Source: Desulfobacterales bacterium
GTDB taxonomy: Bacteria > Desulfobacterota > Desulfobacteria > Desulfobacterales > JASJAZ01
NCBI GenBank assembly: GCA_030066785.1
Contig: JASJAZ010000061.1
Coordinates: forward strand, 1 to 35,640
Direction: 5' to 3'
DNA: 35,640 nucleotides
In this document: positions 20,024 through 29,300 of the stretch, piece by piece
How positions within the stretch are numbered: the stretch's first letter is position 1
Layout of the letters: every line of letters starts with the position of its first letter
Translations under genes and position numbers: made by a program
Notes under the pieces: model-generated
Database searches by the model: none
Told to the model about the DNA's origin: nothing
Seen by the model: the letters and a program-made list of their open reading frames with translations, nothing else

Positions 20024-21442
20024 TTAGGCGTCCTTGCGATTAATCAATTTGCCGGTTTGAAACTGTAGACTCTGCCGCTTTAAAATATCATAATATATCA
20101 AAATTTGTTGGCAGTATTGAACCGGTTCCATACCGCGGCAATAACCATAAACCGCGTCTCGGTAATATTTTTTAAATCGCAATAACGGCAGAGTTTGTCT
20201 TATAGAGCCCCATCTAGATGGATCCAAATTCTTGCGCTGGGCCAATTTTTGAGCATCCCTTACATGCCCTTGACCCACATTATAAGCTGCCATGGAGATT
20301 AAGAGTCGATCCGACTCCGCAACATCATCAAAATAATTATATAATCGGCGTAAATGTCGCACACCCGCAAAAATATTTTCAGCTGGGTTGTAAATATCAT
20401 TCACACCTAAACTACGGGCCGTTTTCTTGGTTAATTGCATTAAACCAAAGGCCCCCGCACTGCTTCGGGCCCGGCGATTGAAATGTGATTCCTGATAAAT
20501 AATCGCCGCAATCAAACGCCAATCAAAATCATATTTTCTGGCTGCTTTTTTAATCAACCGATCATAGCGCGGCAGCCGCTTCCTTATGCGCCGATGAAAA
20601 GCACTAAGATCAGTATAATCAAAAGTGTCCACGTGAGCATAATAGCGATGGTAAATTTCCGCGAATTGGCCATTGTTTTTAGCGACCAGCAGAAATTCAT
20701 TTATTTCGGCCAATAACTCGGGGGCGTTGGGATGCGTGGCCCAACCCAACTGTTGTTCCACATTGATTGGTCCGGCAATAAATACTTGAGGATAATAGCG
20801 TCGATTAAGTTTGGCCACGTGACTATCGGCAACGGTTATGCTAATTTCATCCACGGCGACACGCCGAATAAGTTCCTCAGTTGGCAGATCATCGTGGGCT
20901 TTAAGCGTAAAATAGATGCCATCCTGCCGCAGTTTTTCCAGGCGTTCATGATAAGTGGATCCTTTTCTAATGTGGACCGTTTTTCCGGTCAAATCTTCAG
21001 CCCAAAACACATTCGTGTTTGCGCGATTAACGATAAGTCTTTGCCGAGTAGTCATATAGCCATTTGAAAAAGCTGCCTGCTGGCGTCTTGTGGGCGTAAT
21101 CGCCAAATTGGCGGCTGCAAACGCACCGGGATTCTGATCTAATACCGACAATAGGTCATCCCACGTGTCGACCAACTGAACTTTCAGTTCTAACCCTAAA
21201 GAATCAGCAAAAGCACTGGCCAGTTCAAACTCAAACCCCATGGCCTGGTCGCGATAAAGATAATAGCTATGCGCGTCATTGCGGGTGATGAGGGTTATGT
21301 GACCGGTTTTGCGGATTTGGTCTAGGGAAATCACCCGATTTTTTTGGCGGCAACCCGCGACCACAAAGGCTGTTAGGAAAAAAACTAGTACACATGTTGT
21401 TATACGAATAGTCACAATGGTATGGATGGTTTTTCGACGCAT
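20024..21442 (-). CDS. mltF: Membrane-bound lytic murein transglycosylase F-like lipoprotein (SBP-bac-3 plus SLT domains)
   Basis: Lipobox-like VVAGC, solute-binding domain, SLT motif IYQESHFNRRARSSAGAFGLMQL, AAYNVGQGHVRDA. Confidence 0.92.
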   Translation of the reverse strand: MRRKTIHTIVTIRITTCVLVFFLTAFVVAGCRQKNRVISLDQIRKTGHITLITRNDAHSYYLYRDQAMGFEFELASAFADSLGLELKVQLVDTWDDLLSVLDQNPGAFAAANLAITPTRRQQAAFSNGYMTTRQRLIVNRANTNVFWAEDLTGKTVHIRKGSTYHERLEKLRQDGIYFTLKAHDDLPTEELIRRVAVDEISITVADSHVAKLNRRYYPQVFIAGPINVEQQLGWATHPNAPELLAEINEFLLVAKNNGQFAEIYHRYYAHVDTFDYTDLSAFHRRIRKRLPRYDRLIKKAARKYDFDWRLIAAIIYQESHFNRRARSSAGAFGLMQLTKKTARSLGVNDIYNPAENIFAGVRHLRRLYNYFDDVAESDRLLISMAAYNVGQGHVRDAQKLAQRKNLDPSRWGSIRQTLPLLRFKKYYRDAVYGYCRGMEPVQYCQQILIYYDILKRQSLQFQTGKLINRKDA

Positions 21443-21840
21443 CGATGGTTTCCAAAGTTTTACAATAATGGCACTAAAATCGTATTATAAAGGAAACGTA
21501 TACAAAAACAAATGCCATTCTCAGTTCTTATTTTACTTGAATAGCCTGGGGGCGGTCTGTTAATGGAAAACAGAATAGCGCAGCTCTTCAAGATGTATGA
21601 TGAGTTATCATAAGACCGCTATTTTAAGTGCACAGCCGGTCTCAAAGTGCCTGTGGTATGCAAACAGATGCACTTGATCCATCTTAATCGTATCTTATGG
21701 TTAGACATAGTCTCGATAATAAATTGTCATAAAAGGCCGACTACAAATTTGGTTTTTATACAAAGAGCCTCTTGCGGGTAATTAGCTAGCCTATATTTGT
21801 CATATCGACCGTTTTAATCTCTTTTTTTATTTTTTTTGCC

Positions 21841-22911
21841 ATGTCTAATTCAATTATTCGGAAAAAAACCAAACAACTATTTATTGGATCGGTACCAGTC
21901 GGCGGAAATGCACCTATTTCGGTGCAATCAATGACCACTACGTTCACCCAAGATGTAGCGTCCACTGTCACTCAAATCAAACGACTGGAAAACGCCGGTT
22001 GTGAAATCATCCGAGTGGCTATTCCCGATCTGGAATCTGCTCAAGCCATTGCCGCCATCAAAAAGCAAATTAAGATACCACTGGTAGCAGATATTCATTT
22101 TGATCATCGACTGGCCATCGCCGCAGCCAAAGCGGGCGCCGATGCACTTAGGATAAATCCAGGAAATATCGGAAATAAAACGAAGGTGGCCGAAATCGTC
22201 CATTGTGCTAGAGATATGAATATTCCGATTCGTATCGGCGTTAATTCAGGTTCCCTGGAAAAAGACCTACTCAAAAAATATCAGAAGGCCAGCGCAGAGG
22301 CTATGGTAGCAAGCGCCTTGCGCCATATTGAATTATTGCATGCAATGGATTTTCATTCGATTAAAATCTCATTAAAAGCATCCGATGTCGCTCGAACGGT
22401 GCAGGCCTATCAAATATTTGCCGCCCGTAGCGATATACCGCTGCACGTCGGTGTTACCGAAGCCGGGGGGCTTTATTCAGGCATTGTAAAATCTGCTCTG
22501 GGAATCGGCATGCTGTTAAATGAGGGGATTGGGGATACCATTCGCGTTTCTTTGACGCGTGATCCTGTGGAGGAGGTTCGGGTAGGATTCGAAATCCTCA
22601 AAGCCTTAAATATTCGTCACCACGGCCCTGATATCATTTCTTGTCCTACCTGTGGTCGATGTAACATCAATCTTTTTGAAATTGCTGATGAAATTGAGAA
22701 AGCGTTACTAACCAAATCTGTGCCGGTAAAACTGGCCATCATGGGGTGTGTGGTCAATGGCCCGGGTGAAGCCAAAGAGGCTGATATTGGTATAGCCGGC
22801 GGGGACGGCACCGGCATTTTGTTTAAAAAAGGCAAGGTCATCAAAAAGGTACCAGAAAACCAACTTATTGAAGTACTTTTAGCAGAAATTGAAAAGTTTG
22901 AAAGAGATTAA
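21841..22911 (+). CDS. ispG: 4-hydroxy-3-methylbut-2-en-1-yl diphosphate synthase
   Basis: VGGNAPISVQSMTTT, LVADIHFDHRLA, SCPTCGRC, MGCVVNGPGEAKEADIGIAGG. Confidence 0.96.
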   Translation: MSNSIIRKKTKQLFIGSVPVGGNAPISVQSMTTTFTQDVASTVTQIKRLENAGCEIIRVAIPDLESAQAIAAIKKQIKIPLVADIHFDHRLAIAAAKAGADALRINPGNIGNKTKVAEIVHCARDMNIPIRIGVNSGSLEKDLLKKYQKASAEAMVASALRHIELLHAMDFHSIKISLKASDVARTVQAYQIFAARSDIPLHVGVTEAGGLYSGIVKSALGIGMLLNEGIGDTIRVSLTRDPVEEVRVGFEILKALNIRHHGPDIISCPTCGRCNINLFEIADEIEKALLTKSVPVKLAIMGCVVNGPGEAKEADIGIAGGDGTGILFKKGKVIKKVPENQLIEVLLAEIEKFERD

Positions 22912-23054
22912 ATATCGATATGGCATTCCATTGCATACTTTAACCAATCTTATGGCTGGGCTCTATCCATTTGGGAGTATAACAAAAACAACGGATCTAT
23001 AGATCGTTATATCAAATTGGGAACACGGCTAATTTTAAAGGCGAAAGGAGAATA

Positions 23055-24578
23055 ATGAGCAAACAATCAAAACAGACTGCCATCAGTCCATGCCGGGCAG
23101 ATGATTATCCGGAATGGTACCAGCAAGTTATTAAAGCTTCAGATCTAGCCGAACGGTCTTCAGTTAGGGGCTGCATGGTAATTAAACCCTGGGGATACGG
23201 TCTGTGGGAAAATATTATGCGGGTAATGGATTCACTGTTTAAAACCACCGGTGTCAAAAACGCCTACTTTCCCCTCTTTATTCCTTTGAGTTTTTTAGAA
23301 AAAGAAGCGGAACATGTGGAAGGCTTTGCCAAAGAGTGTGCCGTTGTATCCCATCATCGGCTTGAAAAAGGACCTGAGGGTAATCTGGTGCCGGCGGGCC
23401 CCCTGACGGAACCATTAATTGTGCGACCAACATCGGAAACCATCATTGGTGATTCCTTTGCTAAATGGATTACAAGCTACCGAGATCTTCCCTTGTTGAT
23501 CAATCAATGGGCCAATGTCGTCCGTTGGGAAATGCGCACACGCATCTTTTTACGAACCAGTGAATTTTTGTGGCAAGAAGGCCACACCGCGCATGCCACC
23601 CGGGAAGAAGCCGAAGAACGCACTCGCTTGATGTTGGATATATATGCCCAAACGGCCGAAGAATACCTGGCAATGCCGGTGATCAAAGGACATAAAACCC
23701 CTTCGGAACGTTTTCCGGGAGCGGTGGACACCTTAAGTGTGGAAGCCATGATGCAGGATTACAAAGCACTTCAATCCGGCACATCCCATTTTTTGGGCCA
23801 AAATTTCGCTAAAGCCTCCCAAATTACCTATCAAACCGCTGCAGAATCAGAAGAATACGTCTGGACAACTTCCTGGGGTTCTTCAACCCGATTAATTGGC
23901 GGCGTGATTATGACGCATGGCGATGACAATGGCATTATCCTACCACCTAAAATTGCACCGTCACAGGTGGTACTATTGCCGATCATTCGCAAACCCAAAG
24001 AACGTGACGCCGTGATGCACTACACGGAAAGCTTAGCCCAAGAATTAAAATCGATTAACTATCATGGCCATGCTATTCAAGTGGAAATTGACAACCGAGA
24101 TATTGGTGGCGCTAGAGGATGGGATTGGATTAAAAAAGGTATCCCATTGCGGGTTGAAATCGGGCCCCGGGATATTGACGCCGAATCGGTTTATATCGGT
24201 CGTCGAGACAAAGACCCCAAAGATCGCCAATCGATTTCCCGCAACCAGTTTGTACGGGAATTGACCACTGTTTTGGATGATATTCAAATCTCTCTTTTTG
24301 AGCGTGCATTGGCTTTACGCAAGGCCCACACTCAGCACATCGATGATAAACGCCAGTTTATTGACTTCTTTACCCCTCGCAATCAAGAAAAACCAGAAAT
24401 TCACGGTGGATTTGCTTATTCGCATTGGTGTGGTGCGGAAACGTGCGAAGCTCAAATCAAAAACGATTTGAAAGTGACTATTCGATGCATCCCCATTGAG
24501 GCTGACCAGGAAAAAGGAACATGCATATATTGCAATCAACCGAGCACTCAAAGGGTAGTATATGCCAAAGCGTATTAG
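23055..24578 (+). CDS. proS: Prolyl-tRNA synthetase, archaeal/eukaryotic-like (short) type
   Basis: SVRGCMVIKPWGYGLWENI, RPTSETIIGDSFAKWI, RTSEFLWQEGHTAHAT. No bacterial INS editing insertion evident. C-terminal Cys-containing domain. Confidence 0.95.
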   Translation: MSKQSKQTAISPCRADDYPEWYQQVIKASDLAERSSVRGCMVIKPWGYGLWENIMRVMDSLFKTTGVKNAYFPLFIPLSFLEKEAEHVEGFAKECAVVSHHRLEKGPEGNLVPAGPLTEPLIVRPTSETIIGDSFAKWITSYRDLPLLINQWANVVRWEMRTRIFLRTSEFLWQEGHTAHATREEAEERTRLMLDIYAQTAEEYLAMPVIKGHKTPSERFPGAVDTLSVEAMMQDYKALQSGTSHFLGQNFAKASQITYQTAAESEEYVWTTSWGSSTRLIGGVIMTHGDDNGIILPPKIAPSQVVLLPIIRKPKERDAVMHYTESLAQELKSINYHGHAIQVEIDNRDIGGARGWDWIKKGIPLRVEIGPRDIDAESVYIGRRDKDPKDRQSISRNQFVRELTTVLDDIQISLFERALALRKAHTQHIDDKRQFIDFFTPRNQEKPEIHGGFAYSHWCGAETCEAQIKNDLKVTIRCIPIEADQEKGTCIYCNQPSTQRVVYAKAY

Positions 24579-24748
24579 ACGACATGCATTGTCGCAAGCT
24601 GAATAGGTTGAGCACACTTTCGCAATGGGCAAAACCAAATTTAGGTGCAATTAACATTGGTGTGAGGTTGCCACATGGCAAACACATCAAAATGCCTCGT
24701 TACCGACGAACCAGCCGCACTCAGAAATTGGTCTGATTTAAAGCATAA

Positions 24749-26890
24749 ATGATTCGTATTAATGACATAATTGAAAAAATAACTGCCTACAATCCCTCCG
24801 TTGACGTGGATATTATTGACAGGGCTTACATATACTCAGCCCGTGTACATGAGGGCCAAATTCGTCTATCCGGAGAGCCTTATCTATCCCATCCCCTGGA
24901 GGTTGCCGATATCCTTGCTGGCATGAAGTTGGATGTCACCAGTGTGGCCGCCGGCCTGCTGCATGATGTGATAGAAGACACGGATGCCTCACCAAAAGAA
25001 ATTAAGGAGATCTTCGGCTCTGATATCTACCATATTGTTTCCGGAGTTTCGAAGTTAAGTGGGCTGCCATTAAAGGGCGCCCAAGCCCGGCAAGCGGAAA
25101 GTATCCGCAAAATGATTTTGGCCATGGCCAATGATATTCGTGTCATCATGATCAAGCTTGCTGATCGTCTGCACAACATGCGAACACTAGAATATCATAG
25201 CAGATCCAAGCGAACGGAAATTGCCCAGGAAACATTGGATATATACGCGCCGATTGCGGCACGGCTTGGTATTTATTGGATTAAAAATGAACTGGAAGAA
25301 ATCTCATTCAGATATTTGCAGCCGGATATCTGCGCTGAAATCGAACAGCTTGTTCAAAAAGACCGTGTCGAAAGGGAAAATTTCATCGATTCGGTACAAC
25401 AATTTATTAAACGTAAAATGGAAGAAAACCATCTCAAATGTGAGGTGCTGGGCCGTTACAAAAACTTTTATAGCATCTATCAAAAAATGCTAAATCAAAA
25501 CCTAAAATTTGAAGATATCTATGATGTCATCGCATTTCGTATCATTTTAGACTCCATTCCGCAGTGCTACGAGGCGTTAGGCATTATGCACTCGCTATGG
25601 AAACCGATTGCCAAAAAATTTAAAGACTATATTGGTTTTCCTAAACCGAATATGTATCAATCGTTGCATACCACTCTCATCGGATTTTCAGGCGAGCGGG
25701 TTGAGATTCAGATTCGCACCCACGAAATGGACCGTGTCGCCCAATCTGGAATCGCGGCCCATTGGAGCTATAAAGAGGGCCAACATGTTGATGAAAAAGT
25801 CAGCCAAGCATTTGCCTGGATCCAAAATCTGGTCGAAAACCAAGCCACGGTTCAAGACCCCGATGAATTTCTTGAGAATGTGCGTATTGACTTATTTCCG
25901 GATGAAGTTTACGTTTTTACACCCCAAGGCGAAATCAAAACCCTTCCCAAAGGCGCCACTCCGGTTGATTTTGCGTACATGATTCATACCGAAGTGGGCA
26001 ATCAATGCACGGGTGGTAAAGTCAACGGTCGAATGGTTCCGTTGAGTCATGAGCTGAAGACTGGTGATATTATCGAAATCGTTACCACCAAGAATCATCA
26101 TCCCAGTAAGGATTGGCTTACCTTCGTAAAAACCGTTAAGGCGCGTTCAAAAATTCGACATTGGATTAAAACCCAGGAAAAGGAAAGGAGTCTCAGCCTT
26201 GGCCGTGAAATGCTGGAAAAAGCGTTTCGCAAATATCGGTCAAATTTTAATACGATGATAAAGTCGGCCGAAATAAACAAGGTTGTTGAACACTTCGGAT
26301 TCAAAACAACGGATGATCTGATTGCCAGCGTCGGTTATGGCAAGATTACGCCGCTGCAGGTAGTACGCAAATTTGTTACCAAAACAGATGAAGACGAACA
26401 AGATTCCATATTCAACCGACTAATCGGTCGTGTTCGCAAAAAGAAACCCAAAACCGGAGTGGTGGTCCATGGCATCGATGATATTTTGGTTCGCTTCGGC
26501 AAATGCTGCCAACCGGTACCGGGAGATCTGATTGTGGGCTACATCACACGTGGATATGGCGTAACGGTTCATCGCAAAAATTGCAAAAATGCTCTCGGTA
26601 TGAATCCAGAGCGGCGTATCGACGTCGAGTGGAATGCGGAGGTTGCTGAAAGTTATCCGGTTAAAATTCGGGTTCTATCCATTGATCGGGTGGGGCTACT
26701 GGCTGATATTGCCGCCACTATCAACAAAGAAGGCGCCAATATTGTCAGCGCCGATACACAAACACGGGAAAATAAAACCGTGGACAGTTTTTTTACGATT
26801 GTAGTTGAAAACACCGGGCAATTGAAACGTACCGTAGCAGCCCTGAAAAAGGTAAAATTAGTGCAGGAAGTAAAGCGAATTGAAAATTAG
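24749..26890 (+). CDS. rel: RelA/SpoT family (p)ppGpp synthetase/hydrolase
   Basis: HD hydrolase LLHDVIEDTDAS, synthetase YQSLHTTLIG, TGS (VFTPQGEIKTLPKGATPVDFAY), C-terminal ACT. Confidence 0.95.
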   Translation: MIRINDIIEKITAYNPSVDVDIIDRAYIYSARVHEGQIRLSGEPYLSHPLEVADILAGMKLDVTSVAAGLLHDVIEDTDASPKEIKEIFGSDIYHIVSGVSKLSGLPLKGAQARQAESIRKMILAMANDIRVIMIKLADRLHNMRTLEYHSRSKRTEIAQETLDIYAPIAARLGIYWIKNELEEISFRYLQPDICAEIEQLVQKDRVERENFIDSVQQFIKRKMEENHLKCEVLGRYKNFYSIYQKMLNQNLKFEDIYDVIAFRIILDSIPQCYEALGIMHSLWKPIAKKFKDYIGFPKPNMYQSLHTTLIGFSGERVEIQIRTHEMDRVAQSGIAAHWSYKEGQHVDEKVSQAFAWIQNLVENQATVQDPDEFLENVRIDLFPDEVYVFTPQGEIKTLPKGATPVDFAYMIHTEVGNQCTGGKVNGRMVPLSHELKTGDIIEIVTTKNHHPSKDWLTFVKTVKARSKIRHWIKTQEKERSLSLGREMLEKAFRKYRSNFNTMIKSAEINKVVEHFGFKTTDDLIASVGYGKITPLQVVRKFVTKTDEDEQDSIFNRLIGRVRKKKPKTGVVVHGIDDILVRFGKCCQPVPGDLIVGYITRGYGVTVHRKNCKNALGMNPERRIDVEWNAEVAESYPVKIRVLSIDRVGLLADIAATINKEGANIVSADTQTRENKTVDSFFTIVVENTGQLKRTVAALKKVKLVQEVKRIEN

Positions 26891-26910
26891 CTATGATGCC
26901 CTTTGACAAA

Positions 26911-27102
26911 CTAGGGCGCTTTGGTAACATGACCGGTTTTGATGCAGGTGGTACAGACAACCATCTTTTTCGTCTGACCGTTATGCAGTGCCCGCACATT
27001 TTGCAAATTAGGTTTAAATCGGCGCTTGGTAATATTATGGGCGTGACTCACATTGCTTCCCACCATCGGCTTTTTGCCACATATTTCACATACTCGAGAC
27101 AT
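26911..27102 (-). CDS. rpmB: 50S ribosomal protein L28 (C+ form)
   Basis: [34 protein letters not shown]...[10 protein letters not shown]. Confidence 0.95.
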   Translation of the reverse strand: MSRVCEICGKKPMVGSNVSHAHNITKRRFKPNLQNVRALHNGQTKKMVVCTTCIKTGHVTKAP

Positions 27103-27197
27103 TGTTTGCTCCTTTAAATCGATCCATATTGGTTATATCCCATTTCGCTGAAAACAGAGCGAAGCTATTTACAAGAAAAACAATCATATGTAAAGGC

Positions 27198-27908
27198 TTA
27201 TTTTGAGTCTGCTTCGTTTCTCAGTCGATCCTGACACAAAGCGATGTAATGCAAGGCTTCATGATGAATTCCAACGTCGGGATAATCTTTGATGACCGTT
27301 TGAAAACGATACAAGGCCGATTTGTAATGCTTGGATTTGTAGTAAAACCGGCCCACATATAAATCATGGCCGGCCATACTCTGTAGGCAGCGCGTTACTT
27401 TTTCCCGCGCTTTGCGGGAAAACTCATCCTTGGGAAATTGCTTGCGTAACCGCCGAAAAGTTTCCAGTGCCTTGGCAGCGGTAGATTGATCACGGTCGAC
27501 GGTATCGATACGCTCAAAGTAACATAGACCAATTTGGTAGACTACATAAGGAATTGCTTCGTTGCGCGGATGTAAGTTTTCAAATTCCTCATAGGCAAAA
27601 ATGGCCTCTTCGTATTCTTGGCGCATATAGTGGGCATCAGCGATTTTTAACTCGGCTAGTATCGCATATTTACTAAACGGATACCAATCTTTGAGCTTTT
27701 CAAAATTATCGATGGCACCGCGATAATCGCCGCTCTCGTAAGCATCCATGCCATCGGCCGCTAACTCTGGCGCTGATTTTTCCTCTTGTACTTCAAAAAG
27801 GGCACAACCAATAACGGTAAACATGCAAACGCTTACCAAAAAAAATCCTAGCATAGCGCGCTGGATTGGAAGGGACGCCAACATTTTGATATAAGTATTT
27901 AGCCGCAA
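27198..27908 (-). CDS. bamD: Outer membrane assembly lipoprotein BamD/YfiO-like
   Basis: Signal peptide plus lipobox-like VIGC. TPR-like repeats (GMDAYESGDYRGAIDNFEKLKDWYPFSKYA). Confidence 0.88.
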   Translation of the reverse strand: MRLNTYIKMLASLPIQRAMLGFFLVSVCMFTVIGCALFEVQEEKSAPELAADGMDAYESGDYRGAIDNFEKLKDWYPFSKYAILAELKIADAHYMRQEYEEAIFAYEEFENLHPRNEAIPYVVYQIGLCYFERIDTVDRDQSTAAKALETFRRLRKQFPKDEFSRKAREKVTRCLQSMAGHDLYVGRFYYKSKHYKSALYRFQTVIKDYPDVGIHHEALHYIALCQDRLRNEADSK

Positions 27909-27930
27909 GGGGATTGAAAAAGTTTTTTCA

Positions 27931-27966
27931 CAAAAAAACTGGCGGTAAACTGGTTAGTTTGCCGCC
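27931..27966 (-). terminator. Rho-independent terminator downstream of trxA (minus strand)
   Basis: Minus strand reads GGCGGCAAACT-AACC-AGTTTACCGCC followed by AGTTTTTTTG. 11-bp stem with one wobble, plus T-tract. Confidence 0.85.
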
Positions 27967-28002
27967 GATCGTAAATTATTGCCAGGCCGAATGGTGCAAG
28001 AA

Positions 28003-28329
28003 CTATAATAAACTTTTAAGAGTTTCTTCCAGCTTGGATTTTGCTACCATACCCGTAATTTGATCAACAACATTTCCTTCTTTGAAAAAAATCAATGTTG
28101 GGATCGCTTTAATACCGTATTTGCTCGGTGTTACCGGACTGTCGTCTACATTGCATTTCGCAAATATAACCTGGTCGCCATAGGTACCCTTTAATTCGTC
28201 GATAATCGGTGCAATTGCACGGCAGGGGCCGCACCAGGGCGCCCAAAAATCTACAAGGACCGGCAGGTCCGCCTGAAGGACTTCATTTTCAAAACTCTCA
28301 TCATTAATTTCTAAAACACCTTCTGCCAT
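28003..28329 (-). CDS. trxA: Thioredoxin
   Basis: VDFWAPWCGPCRAIAPIIDEL (WCGPC), KYGIKAIPTLIFFKEG. ATG at 28329 with an upstream gaaagga RBS. Confidence 0.95.
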   Translation of the reverse strand: MAEGVLEINDESFENEVLQADLPVLVDFWAPWCGPCRAIAPIIDELKGTYGDQVIFAKCNVDDSPVTPSKYGIKAIPTLIFFKEGNVVDQITGMVAKSKLEETLKSLL

Positions 28330-28497
28330 AATTTGTATCCTTTCTCTAATAACGATATAATTTGCAAAATAATAGTAATTTGGATAATGATTGTCAACCA
28401 CTGCGCGGACGGGGTCATAGGGCTTCTGCCTCGGCTGGGTTAAAGCACAGATCGTTTAGTGGAAACATACAGCTTAAATTGCACCTGGAGGTTAAAT

Positions 28498-29295
28498 ATG
28501 GCGCCTTTCATTCGAATTGGCGTGCTGATATCGGGGGGCGGCTCCAATCTGCAAGCAATCCTGGAAGCTTGCGCAAAGACTACCATTAGCGGGAAAGTGG
28601 TTTTTGTCGGAACCGATAATCCGTCCGCAAAAGGACTGCGCTGGGCAGCCAAGTATGATATTCCCACTTTTGCAGTGGATTACAACGCCATCATAAGTGG
28701 ATATCACCCGGCAACGGCCGCCTTGCAACTACCGGAAGACTTTGACCTTGAAGATGTATTGTCCAAACAACACATTTTTAAGCATGGCGAACATAAACAA
28801 CATCTCGAAGCTTTTTTTCTGACACGTGCCATTGCTGAAACGGGCTTGCTGGAACAAATTCAAGCGCATCCATTTGATCTTTTGGTGTTGGCTGGCTTTA
28901 TGCGTACGCTGAGTCCGTATTTCATAGATCATATCGTTCCAAATCCTGCTGAACCGCGGATCATGAATATTCATCCGGCTTTGTTGCCCTCATTTCCCGG
29001 TATTGATGGTTATGGCGATACATTTCGGTATGGATGTAAAGTAGGGGGATGCACGGTCCATTTCGTTGATTATGGTGAAGATACGGGGCCCATAATCGGA
29101 CAAACGGCTTTTCAAATTCAGCCAAATGATACGCTTGAGTCGGTCAAAAAAAAAGGTCTTGAGTTGGAATGGCGCCTTTATCCGCAGTGTATCCAGCTTT
29201 TTGCGGAGGGTCGATTGAAGGCTATTGAACAGGAATTTCACCAAGCAAATGGTAAAAGATATCGCCGTAAAGTTGTTAAGATCCAGGAAGTTTAG
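28498..29295 (+). CDS. purN: Phosphoribosylglycinamide formyltransferase-like protein
   Basis: IGVLISGGGSNLQAIL, IMNIHPALLPSFPGIDGYGDTFRYG, GCTVHFVDYGEDTGPII. ATG at 28498 after ggaggttaaat. Confidence 0.88.
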   Translation: MAPFIRIGVLISGGGSNLQAILEACAKTTISGKVVFVGTDNPSAKGLRWAAKYDIPTFAVDYNAIISGYHPATAALQLPEDFDLEDVLSKQHIFKHGEHKQHLEAFFLTRAIAETGLLEQIQAHPFDLLVLAGFMRTLSPYFIDHIVPNPAEPRIMNIHPALLPSFPGIDGYGDTFRYGCKVGGCTVHFVDYGEDTGPIIGQTAFQIQPNDTLESVKKKGLELEWRLYPQCIQLFAEGRLKAIEQEFHQANGKRYRRKVVKIQEV

Positions 29296-29300
29296 GCATT

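Noticed and set aside
24521-24736. 71-aa ORF overlapping the proS 3' end (MHILQSTEHSKG...)
   Set aside because: Mostly out-of-frame overlap and an intergenic tail, no recognisable domain, no clear RBS.
27144-27163. TTCGCT-(8)-AGCGAA hairpin between bamD and rpmB
   Set aside because: Short 6-bp stem with no T-tract on either strand; insufficient to call a terminator.
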